In this document: piece by piece, positions 1-5,551 of the stretch
Layout of the letters: every line of letters starts with the position of its first letter
Position numbering within the stretch: the first letter of the stretch is position 1
Origin: Heritagella sp051881655
GTDB lineage: Bacteria; Bacillota; Clostridia; Oscillospirales; Acutalibacteraceae
Direction: 5' to 3'
Length of the DNA stretch: 8,241 nt
Assembly: GCA_051881655.1 (NCBI GenBank)
Contig: JBJEQH010000189.1
Coordinates: 1 to 8,241 of the forward strand
Position numbers and translations under genes: made by a program
Notes under the pieces: model-generated
What the model was told of the DNA's origin: nothing
What the model saw: the letters and a program-made list of their open reading frames with translations, nothing else
The model's database searches: none

Positions 1-1
1 A

Positions 2-50
2 AACTGGACACCCGCTTCGATACGCATTGTATCAAAACTGGTGTCCAGTT
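2..50. repeat. 11-bp inverted repeat beside the tRNA-Arg 3' end; possible terminator or element end
   Basis: AACTGGACACC (2-12) and GGTGTCCAGTT (40-50) are perfect inverted copies. The 27-nt interval holds a second small inverted repeat, GATAC (19-23) and GTATC (29-33). The right arm ends one base from the encoded CCA of the leftward-transcribed tRNA-Arg. In the tRNA reading direction the structure ends in TTT at the window edge, so it could be the tRNA terminator. The long nested loop is unusual for that role, so the end of a mobile or repeated element is an alternative. AAACTGG also occurs directly repeated at 1-7 and 35-41. The structure is seen directly; its function is not decided. Confidence 0.6.
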
Positions 51-51
51 A

Positions 52-128
52 TGGCGCGCCCGAAGGGACTCGAACCCCTGACCTTCTGATTCGTAGTCAG
101 ACACTCTATCCAGCTGAGCTACGAGCGC
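52..128 (-). tRNA. tRNA-Arg (anticodon ACG)
   Basis: The minus strand folds as a complete 77-nt tRNA including an encoded CCA (54-52). The acceptor stem is GCGCTCG (128-122) with CGGGCGC, closed by one T-G wobble, followed by discriminator G. The anticodon arm is TCTGA-CTACGAA-TCAGA (101-85), with anticodon ACG at 94-92. The T arm GGGG-TTCGAGT-CCC occupies 78-65. A34 would be deaminated to inosine by TadA, letting the tRNA read CGU, CGC and CGA. It lies downstream of the amylase gene on the same strand but has its own promoter. Confidence 0.97.
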
Positions 129-166
129 ACATCGCTGTTTGGAACGTCGTTCTCAACAGCTTTATT

Positions 167-195
167 AGTATAGCGCATTTCCCGGGGAAAGTCAA
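167..195 (-). promoter_or_regulatory. Sigma-A-type promoter of tRNA-Arg
   Basis: On the minus strand, TTGACT (195-190) and TATACT (172-167) are separated by exactly 17 bp, each one mismatch from consensus. The start site would fall near 160, leaving a leader of about 30 nt before the mature tRNA. The bases just upstream (about 200-215) are AT-rich, like an UP element, and overlap the last codons of the amylase gene. A 13-nt palindrome, TTTCCC-G-GGGAAA (178-190), fills most of the spacer. Confidence 0.85.
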
Positions 196-203
196 GGGAA
201 AAA

Positions 204-2105
204 TCAAATATTTTCAGTCTTTTCCGACGGGGTGTCCTCCGGCGGCTGGGGCATGTCCTCTTCTTTTACCGAGCGGACCCGCACCAGACACGACAGCGGC
301 GGCAGACAGCCGTTTTCATCCAGATAGCCGATCAGCGTGTAGCTGTTCTTCCACCAGGGCGCCACCGGAATCTGCGAGGGAGTGTCCCCCTGGTTGACCG
401 CCACCATCAATTCCTGCCCGGCGCCGCGGCGCAGATAGGAGATGGTGTGGCCGTAGGCCATCAGGGGTTCAAAACTGCCCTCCCGCAGGCATGGGCAGCT
501 GCCGCGCAGGGCGCCGAGGCGCTGGTACCAATCGAGCAGTTCTTTGTTCTCCTGCCCCCAGGGGTAACAGGTGCGGTTAAACGGATCGCGGTATCCCTGC
601 ACCCCGGCCTCGTCGCCGTAGTATACGCACGGCACACCGGGCAGGGTGTACTGCATCACGGCCGCCAGCTTCATCAGGGTGATGCCGCGGCTGTACTGCT
701 CGGGCGTCATGTGGGTCACGCTCTGCCAGTCACGGCCGCGGTTCCCGGCGGGCTCGCCGGCCAGCGCGGTGATGGCACGGTCCGTATCGTGGGTGCCAAT
801 ATGGTTCATCAGGATGCGGATCACATGGGGCGGATAGTTTTCCAGCACGTTCAGGATGATCTCCATCATATCCGCCGGGTTGCTGCCCCGCAGAAAGCCC
901 AGGATCGCGTCGCGGAAGGGGTAGTTCATCACCGAGTCCAGCTGACCACCCAGCAGGTACCGGCGGCGCACACCGTAGGCCGATTTGTTGCTGGCATCCT
1001 CCCACACTTCACCCAGGACCACCGCTTCGGGGTCCTCGGCTTTGGCGGCGGCATTCATATTGTCCAAGAATTCATCCGGCAATTCGTCGGCAACATCCAG
1101 CCGCCAGGCGGATGCCCCCCGGCGCAGCCAGGTGCGGCAGATACCGTTTTCCCCGTTGATATATGTGTTGAAGGAGGAATTGGTCTCTGTCACGTTGGGG
1201 AGGGTGGGGAACCCCCACCAGCAGTCATACCGATCGGGCCACTGATGAAAGGTATACCAGGAGTAATACGGGCTGTCCTGGGATTGGCAGGCACCGGCTG
1301 AGGGATACCGTCCCTCTTTGTTAAAATATACACTGTCGCTGCCGGTGTGGCTGAATACTCCGTCCAGCATCAGGCGAATTCCCATGGCGCGGGCCTTTTC
1401 GGCCAAGCGACGGAAGTCCTCCTCCGTACCCAGAACCGGATCAATGCGGGAGTAGTCCGCCGTGTCATACCGGTGGTTGGAGTGGGATTCAAAAATAGGG
1501 TTGAGGTACAGACAGGTAACGCCCAGCTTTTTCAAATAAGGCAGCTTTTCCTCAATCCCCCGCAGATCACCGCCGAAGAAATCCTTGTTCAAAACCTCGC
1601 CCCGCTCATTGGGACGCCATTCGGGTTCTTCCAGCCAACCCTCGTGAAAATGCCGGTCCCCGGGGACTCCGGCCTTCTCTGTGCCGGAGGAGAAAAACCG
1701 GTCGGGGAAAATTTGATACAGAATTCCGCCCGCCAGCCAGTCCGGTGAGACGTAATCATGGCGGTACACGGTCAGCTGCCAGCGTTCGCCGCCGCCCAAA
1801 ACGGCTTCTCCGCCCATCACCCGCGACAGGCGGATGGGCCCGCGCCAGGAGATGATTTCGAAATAGTAGAAGAACAGGCCGGGTTTTTCCGGCGTGTAGT
1901 CGCACTCCCACCATTCGTTAAAGTTGTCCTGCTGGCCGCACCAGTACAGCTCGCCGCGGTATACCAGGCCGGCATCGTTCTCCACAATCAGAGAAGCAGC
2001 GGAAACGCGCAGATTGCGCGGAAGATTGATTTTGAAGTGAATGTTGGTTCCATCTGCCACGGCCCCGGTAGGACAACGGTAGATCGAACTGCGCGAGTTG
2101 AACAT
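204..2105 (-). CDS. GH13 alpha-amylase / neopullulanase-like glycoside hydrolase
   Basis: This 633-residue protein should hydrolyse alpha-1,4 (possibly also alpha-1,6) links in dextrins or glycogen in the cytoplasm; no signal peptide is visible. Residues 1 to about 120 look like a CBM34-type beta domain, followed by the TIM barrel (about 125-540) and a C-terminal beta domain. GH13 motifs seen: LYQIFPDRF (129-137), HRYDTADY (211-218), region I DGVFSH (248-253), WWGFPTLPNV (296-305), region II WRLDVAD (nucleophile D337), region III LGEVWED (acid/base E366) and region IV GTHDTDR (D440). Region I has Ser where the family usually has Asn. The last 20 residues form an acidic, Pro-rich tail. The ATG at 2105 has AAAGGA 11 nt upstream. 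It lies 100 bp downstream of glgP, which suggests a shared alpha-glucan breakdown role. The GH13 family is secure; the exact specificity (neopullulanase, cyclomaltodextrinase, amylase) is not. Confidence 0.93.
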   Translation of the reverse strand: MFNSRSSIYRCPTGAVADGTNIHFKINLPRNLRVSAASLIVENDAGLVYRGELYWCGQQDNFNEWWECDYTPEKPGLFFYYFEIISWRGPIRLSRVMGGEAVLGGGERWQLTVYRHDYVSPDWLAGGILYQIFPDRFFSSGTEKAGVPGDRHFHEGWLEEPEWRPNERGEVLNKDFFGGDLRGIEEKLPYLKKLGVTCLYLNPIFESHSNHRYDTADYSRIDPVLGTEEDFRRLAEKARAMGIRLMLDGVFSHTGSDSVYFNKEGRYPSAGACQSQDSPYYSWYTFHQWPDRYDCWWGFPTLPNVTETNSSFNTYINGENGICRTWLRRGASAWRLDVADELPDEFLDNMNAAAKAEDPEAVVLGEVWEDASNKSAYGVRRRYLLGGQLDSVMNYPFRDAILGFLRGSNPADMMEIILNVLENYPPHVIRILMNHIGTHDTDRAITALAGEPAGNRGRDWQSVTHMTPEQYSRGITLMKLAAVMQYTLPGVPCVYYGDEAGVQGYRDPFNRTCYPWGQENKELLDWYQRLGALRGSCPCLREGSFEPLMAYGHTISYLRRGAGQELMVAVNQGDTPSQIPVAPWWKNSYTLIGYLDENGCLPPLSCLVRVRSVKEEDMPQPPEDTPSEKTENI

Positions 2106-2141
2106 AGGAAGGTCCGTCCTTTATCATAATCAAGCGGCCGG

Positions 2142-2178
2142 GCAGACAAAAGGCGGCTGTCGGCCGCCTCTTATCTGC
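2142..2178 (-). terminator. Stem-loop with T-tract after glgP
   Basis: Read on the minus strand, the core AGGCGGC-CGACA-GCCGCCT (2169-2151) is followed by TTTG, an intrinsic-terminator pattern 36 nt past the glgP stop. The pairing extends outward through the T-tract: 2178-2163 and 2157-2142 pair over 16 positions with two G-U wobbles. It would reduce, but with only four T's perhaps not abolish, transcription into the amylase gene. No good promoter is visible for the amylase, so some readthrough is likely. Confidence 0.72.
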
Positions 2179-2205
2179 TGTCCGCCGGAAATTTCGGTCC
2201 CGGTT

Positions 2206-4617
2206 TTATTTCTCGGGGATGGGGGATGCAAACCAGATATTGTCCGCATACTCGCGGATGGCGCGGTCGGCAGCGAAAATGCCGGCATTGGCCGTGTTGA
2301 TCAGGCCCATGCGGGTCCAGGCCGTGGGATCGCTGCGGTACAGGTTCTGGGCTTTCTTCTGTGCCGTGCTGTAGGATTCAAAATCAGCCATGACCATATA
2401 GGGATCGGAATTGGTCAGCGAGTTGTAGATTTCCTCAAAGGTCACACCGCCGATCCCGTGCTTCAGTTCTTCCACGGCACGGTAAATATCGGTGTTGTTC
2501 TCCACATAGATGCGGGGATTGTAGCCGCGCTTGAGGGAGTTAACCTCCGGCGTGGTCAGACCGAACAGGAACATATTCTCGCTGCCCACGGCATCGTGAA
2601 TTTCCACATTGGCGCCGTCCAGGGTGCCCAGGGTCAGGGCGGAGTTGATCATGAACTTCATGTTGGAAGTACCGCTGGCTTCCGTGCCGGCCAGGGAGAT
2701 CTGCTCGCTGATTTCCGCAGCGGGAATCATCAGCTCCGCCAGCGAAACCGAGTAGTTCTCCATGAATACGACCTTCAGCTTCTGGTTGACGCGGGGATCG
2801 TTGTTGATCACGTTGCCCAGCGTTACGATAAAGCGGATCATCTGCTTGGCGAAATAGTAGCCCGGCGCGCTCTTGGCCCCGAAGAAATAGGTATGGGGCA
2901 CATAGTCGGCGTTGGGATTCTCGCGCAGCCACTGGTATTCGGCCAGAATGTGCAGGGCGTTCATGTGCTGGCGCTTGTATTCGTGCATGCGCTTGACCTG
3001 CACGTCAAAAATCGAATCGGGATCCAGGGTAAGGCCGTTTGCCTTCTTCACATAAGCGGCCAGCCGCTCTTTGTTCTCGCGCTTAATCTGCTGCATACGG
3101 GCGAGAACCGAGGCATCATCCTGATAGGCCATCAGCTTTTTCAGCTCGTCGGCGTGATAAATATATCCGTCGCCGATCAATTCGGTGATCAGCGAGGCCA
3201 GGCCCGGGTTGGCCTGATTCAGCCAGCGGCGGTGTGCAATGCCGTTGGTCACGTTGGTGAACTTTTCGGGCATGACGGTGTAGAAATCATGGAAGACCGA
3301 GTCCTTCAGAATCTCGCTGTGCAGGGCCGATACACCGTTGACATGGTGGCTGCTCAGCACGGCCAGGTTCGCCATCTTGACGTATCCATCATTCAGCGGC
3401 GCCATGCGGCCCACTTTATAGCCGTCCACACCACGGTTGTGCATATCGGCGCAGAAGCGGCGGTTGATTTCCTCTACAATCTGATACACGCGCGGCAGAT
3501 GGAACTTGAACAGATCCACGCCCCAGCACTCCAGTGCTTCGGCCATAACCGTGTGGTTGGTATATCCTACCGTGCGGGTCACGATGCTCCAGGCGTCGTC
3601 CCAGGTGTAGCCGCATTCGTCCAGCATAATGCGCATCATCTCGGGGATGACCAGTACCGGGTGCGTATCGTTCAGGTGGATGGCGGCGCACTCGGGCAGA
3701 TCATCGAGGGACGTGTGCTTCATCAGATGGCGGCGGATGATATCCTGAATGGTGGCCGAAACCAGGAAGTACTGCTGCATCAGGCGCAGGCTTTTGCCCT
3801 CGGCGTGATTATCCTCAGGGTACAGAACCTTGGTGATCACCTCGGCCATGGCGTCGCGCTCCATGGCGCGCATATAATTGCCGGAGTTGAACAGGCCCAT
3901 GTCAAAGGCGTCGGCCTGGGCCTTCCACAGGCGCAGACGGGCAACGCCCTTGCCGTCCTTACCGGCCACATACATATCGTAGGGGACGGCCGTCAGTTCG
4001 GTGTAGTCCTTGTGCTGGATGGCGTGGAAGCCGTTATTCCAACTTTCCTCCACATGGCCGTCCAGCCGGATGGTCACCGAGGATTCGGGCACTTCCTGCA
4101 GCCATACACGCCCGCCCGGCAGCCAGAAATCGGGCAGCTCGGTCTGCCAGCCCTCTACCAGCTTCTGGCGGAAAATGCCGTATTCATACCGCAGGCTGTA
4201 ACCCATGGCGCTGTATCCCTGGCTGGCCAGACCATCCAGGAAGCAGGCGGCCAGACGGCCCAGACCGCCGTTGCCCAGACCGGCATCGGGCTCCTGCTCA
4301 AACAGGTTGTCGAGCTTGATGTCCATCTCCTCCAGGGCCGTGCGGAACGTGTCCTCCAGATTCAGGTTGAAAAGAGTATTGCGCAGGGAACGTCCCATCA
4401 GGAATTCCATGCAGAGATAGTATACACGCTTGGTCCCGGTCTGATCGGCCTTTTTCCGCAGTTCGCCGTAGCGCTGGATCATCATGTCGCGCAGGATCAG
4501 GGCGCAGGATTTATAAAACTGCTCGTCCGTGGCGTTTTCGGGGCTTACGCCGAAATTGTGCGACAACTTATCCACGATCATGGATTTGATCTGAGAAGAA
4601 GAAACCTCAAAATTCAT
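2206..4617 (-). CDS. glgP: Glycogen/starch/maltodextrin phosphorylase
   Basis: GlgP removes glucose from the non-reducing ends of alpha-1,4-glucan with inorganic phosphate, giving glucose-1-phosphate, using pyridoxal 5'-phosphate as cofactor. The 803 residues match the long bacterial GT35 form. Visible motifs: GLGNGGLGRLAACFLDGLA (113-131), HLNDTHP (314-320), VKRMHEYKRQ (541-550), and the PLP site EASGTSNMK ending at the Schiff-base lysine K654, followed by GTLDGANVEI (664-673). The start at 4617 (MNFEV) is chosen because GGAGG lies 7 nt upstream; the frame stays open 17 codons further, but that stretch would run through the ribosome binding site. It has its own promoter and a leader of about 140 nt, and is followed by a terminator-like stem-loop and then the amylase. 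Glucan substrate preference cannot be read from sequence. Confidence 0.97.
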   Translation of the reverse strand: MNFEVSSSQIKSMIVDKLSHNFGVSPENATDEQFYKSCALILRDMMIQRYGELRKKADQTGTKRVYYLCMEFLMGRSLRNTLFNLNLEDTFRTALEEMDIKLDNLFEQEPDAGLGNGGLGRLAACFLDGLASQGYSAMGYSLRYEYGIFRQKLVEGWQTELPDFWLPGGRVWLQEVPESSVTIRLDGHVEESWNNGFHAIQHKDYTELTAVPYDMYVAGKDGKGVARLRLWKAQADAFDMGLFNSGNYMRAMERDAMAEVITKVLYPEDNHAEGKSLRLMQQYFLVSATIQDIIRRHLMKHTSLDDLPECAAIHLNDTHPVLVIPEMMRIMLDECGYTWDDAWSIVTRTVGYTNHTVMAEALECWGVDLFKFHLPRVYQIVEEINRRFCADMHNRGVDGYKVGRMAPLNDGYVKMANLAVLSSHHVNGVSALHSEILKDSVFHDFYTVMPEKFTNVTNGIAHRRWLNQANPGLASLITELIGDGYIYHADELKKLMAYQDDASVLARMQQIKRENKERLAAYVKKANGLTLDPDSIFDVQVKRMHEYKRQHMNALHILAEYQWLRENPNADYVPHTYFFGAKSAPGYYFAKQMIRFIVTLGNVINNDPRVNQKLKVVFMENYSVSLAELMIPAAEISEQISLAGTEASGTSNMKFMINSALTLGTLDGANVEIHDAVGSENMFLFGLTTPEVNSLKRGYNPRIYVENNTDIYRAVEELKHGIGGVTFEEIYNSLTNSDPYMVMADFESYSTAQKKAQNLYRSDPTAWTRMGLINTANAGIFAADRAIREYADNIWFASPIPEK

Positions 4618-4624
4618 AGCAATA

Positions 4625-4629
4625 CCTCC
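4625..4629 (-). promoter_or_regulatory. Ribosome binding site of glgP
   Basis: GGAGG on the minus strand with a 7-nt spacer to the ATG at 4617. This decides the start at 4617 over the upstream in-frame ATG at 4668, which has no such site. Confidence 0.9.
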
Positions 4630-4710
4630 AAAACATGTGCGTGCAATCGCGGCATTTAAAAAAAGCAATTGTGAGAAGTTACAAAATACAGGGGAAAATC
4701 AGGGGGTAAT

Positions 4711-4732
4711 AAAAACTGCGTGTAACCCGCAG
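4711..4732 (-). promoter_or_regulatory. Hairpin plus T-tract in glgP leader, possible attenuator
   Basis: On the minus strand CTGCG (4732-4728), loop GGTTACA and CGCAG (4720-4716) are followed by TTTTT (4715-4711). The order stem then T-run resembles a short intrinsic terminator, about 25 nt after the predicted start site and about 95 nt before the glgP ATG. A five-pair stem is weak, so constitutive termination is unlikely. The loop segment GTTACA is complementary to TGTAAC further down the leader (4683-4678). Regulatory function is inference. Confidence 0.35.
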
Positions 4733-4762
4733 GCCGCATGAACGCATATTAACGTATAATAA

Positions 4763-4791
4763 AGTATATCGGATTTCTTTGCAGATAGCAA
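4763..4791 (-). promoter_or_regulatory. glgP: Sigma-A-type promoter of glgP
   Basis: TTGCTA (4791-4786) and TATACT (4768-4763) on the minus strand are spaced by 17 bp. The start site would be near 4756, giving a 5' leader of about 139 nt. I saw no convincing CcpA (cre) box overlapping it. Confidence 0.75.
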
Positions 4792-4833
4792 GTCGGAACG
4801 CGAGAAAAAAGCAAGAAGATGGAAAAATTCGTG

Positions 4834-4891
4834 ATTTTGCCGGAAAAACTGTGAATTTCAAAGCGGCGGGGCTTTTTTCTTCCGGCAAAAT
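4834..4891. repeat. 12-bp inverted repeat upstream of zapA
   Basis: ATTTTGCCGGAA (4834-4845) and TTCCGGCAAAAT (4880-4891) are perfect inverted copies separated by 34 bp. The right arm ends 4 bp before the zapA -10 box, in the promoter spacer, so a protein bound there would affect transcription. As RNA it could form a hairpin, but it probably lies upstream of the zapA transcript. The repeat is seen; an operator role is inferred. Confidence 0.6.
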
Positions 4892-4895
4892 GCCG

Positions 4896-4901
4896 TATAA
4901 T
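4896..4901 (+). promoter_or_regulatory. zapA: Predicted -10 box of the zapA promoter
   Basis: A perfect TATAAT sits 53 bp before the zapA ATG. At the expected spacing the -35 position is a T-run (4873-4878), a poor match to TTGACA, so the promoter may need an activator or be modest in strength. The start site would be near 4908. Confidence 0.6.
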
Positions 4902-4954
4902 AAAAGAATCAAAACAGCGGGAGACGGTTCCCACAGGAAGGACGGAGTGACACA

Positions 4955-5464
4955 ATGGGCAAAAACAGGGTGAAGCTGAATGTGTGCGGAATCTCCTGCG
5001 CACTGCTGACGGAGGACGAGCAGGAGTATGTGGGGAAGGTTGGAAAAGAAGTGGAAGGGGCGATTTTAACGCTGACCTCACAGAATGAGGGCCTTTCCCT
5101 TGTGAAGGCCGCCATTGTAACGGCCCTGAGCTTTTGCGATGAAAAGCACAAGCAGGAGGAGCTGACCGAGGGGATGCGCGCCCAGGTGCGCGATTATCTC
5201 AGCGATTCCTCCCGCGCCCGCATGGAGGCGGACGAGGCGAGGAGGGAGATCGAGCGCCTGAAAAAGGAGATTGAGACGCTGCGGGCCCGGCTCGAACAGC
5301 AGAAGAGCGGCGGCGGGGAAGAAGAACAGGTACCGGTGAAAAAGCCCAACGGCGAGGCGCCCACCCCGGTGCGCTCCAGTTTTTATAATCCCCTGCACCG
5401 GGATGTGACCCCGGAGCAGGAGGGCTTTATGAGCTTTTTCGAGAAAAAAGAGAACGGGGAATAA
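4955..5464 (+). CDS. zapA: Cell division protein ZapA with extended C-terminus
   Basis: ZapA binds FtsZ and promotes bundling of protofilaments at the division ring in the cytoplasm. Residues 4 to about 65 carry the family's pattern: NRVKLNVCGISCALLTEDEQEYVGK at the N-terminus, then an Ala-rich helix KAAIVTALSFCDEK. A charged heptad-like segment (about 68-118) is a likely coiled coil. Unlike typical ZapA of roughly 85-110 residues, this protein is 169 residues long: a Gly/Glu/Pro linker (119-140) leads to a C-terminal segment with NPLHRDVTPEQ and FMSFFEKK. The ATG at 4955 has GGAG 7 nt upstream. A strong terminator begins 10 bp after the stop. ZapA assignment is firm from the N-terminal half; the function of the tail is unknown. 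Confidence 0.9.
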   Translation: MGKNRVKLNVCGISCALLTEDEQEYVGKVGKEVEGAILTLTSQNEGLSLVKAAIVTALSFCDEKHKQEELTEGMRAQVRDYLSDSSRARMEADEARREIERLKKEIETLRARLEQQKSGGGEEEQVPVKKPNGEAPTPVRSSFYNPLHRDVTPEQEGFMSFFEKKENGE

Positions 5465-5473
5465 GTGGTTTAC

Positions 5474-5518
5474 AAAACGGCTGCCCTGCCGGTTTTGCGG
5501 TGCAGGGCAGCCGTTTTT
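5474..5518 (+). terminator. Strong intrinsic terminator after zapA
   Basis: AAAACGGCTGCCCTGC (5474-5489) pairs perfectly over 16 bp with GCAGGGCAGCCGTTTT (5502-5517) around a 12-nt loop, and the stem runs into TTTTT (5514-5518). The A-run on the left side means it could also work on the opposite strand. It sits between zapA and the U32 gene, with only 33 bp left to the U32 start, where no promoter is evident. Confidence 0.9.
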
Positions 5519-5538
5519 CCGGCAGTGGGCAGAGGGAC

Positions 5539-5544
5539 AAGGAG
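5539..5544 (+). promoter_or_regulatory. Ribosome binding site of the U32 gene
   Basis: AAGGAG with a 7-nt spacer to the ATG at 5552. It settles the start, since the frame is open back to a GTG at 5465 that lies before the terminator hairpin. Confidence 0.9.
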
Positions 5545-5551
5545 AGAAAAG

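Larger units (their letters stand above)
4618..4954. other. Divergent intergenic region between glgP and zapA
   Basis: This 337-bp stretch is clearly more AT-rich than the flanking genes and holds no convincing gene. From left to right it contains the glgP ribosome binding site, the glgP leader with a small hairpin, the glgP promoter (4763-4791, minus), a tandem repeat (4821-4858), a 12-bp inverted repeat (4834-4891), the zapA -10 (4896-4901, plus) and the zapA ribosome binding site. The two promoters point away from each other, with start sites about 150 bp apart. Confidence 0.85.

Noticed and set aside
41..397. Plus-strand reading frame of 118 residues containing GTRTPDLLIRSQTLYPAEL
   Set aside because: This is the familiar spurious peptide from the antisense strand of a tRNA gene, here tRNA-Arg, continuing antisense to the amylase.
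447..1301. Plus-strand 284-residue frame
   Set aside because: Lies wholly antisense to the GH13 gene; no family motifs, and its composition is that of a reverse-strand shadow.
2123..2128. TATGAT on the minus strand as a -10 box for the amylase gene
   Set aside because: No matching -35 box, and transcription would begin inside the ribosome binding site region.
2098..4659. Very long plus-strand open frame (853 residues) opposite glgP
   Set aside because: The His/Gly/Val-rich composition is typical of the antisense of a GC-rich gene with strong codon bias. The minus strand encodes an unmistakable glycogen phosphorylase. It has no ribosome binding site or recognisable domain. Its length is striking but explained by codon bias.
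4618..4668. Longer glgP start at 4668
   Set aside because: The extra 17 codons cover the GGAGG site of the start at 4617 and do not resemble phosphorylase sequence.
4665..4675. Sequence GCAATTGTGAG resembling half of the lac operator
   Set aside because: Only a half match, lies inside the glgP leader and has no symmetrical partner; most likely chance.
4755..4760. Second plus-strand TATAAT upstream of zapA
   Set aside because: The position 17 bp upstream is GC-rich and unlike a -35 box; it overlaps the glgP start-site region.
4679..4912. Minus-strand 77-residue frame in the divergent intergenic region
   Set aside because: Overlaps the glgP promoter and leader, has no ribosome binding site and has an AT-driven composition.
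5465..5551. GTG start at 5465 for the U32 gene
   Set aside because: It would translate through the terminator hairpin directly after the zapA stop; the ATG at 5552 has a good ribosome binding site.
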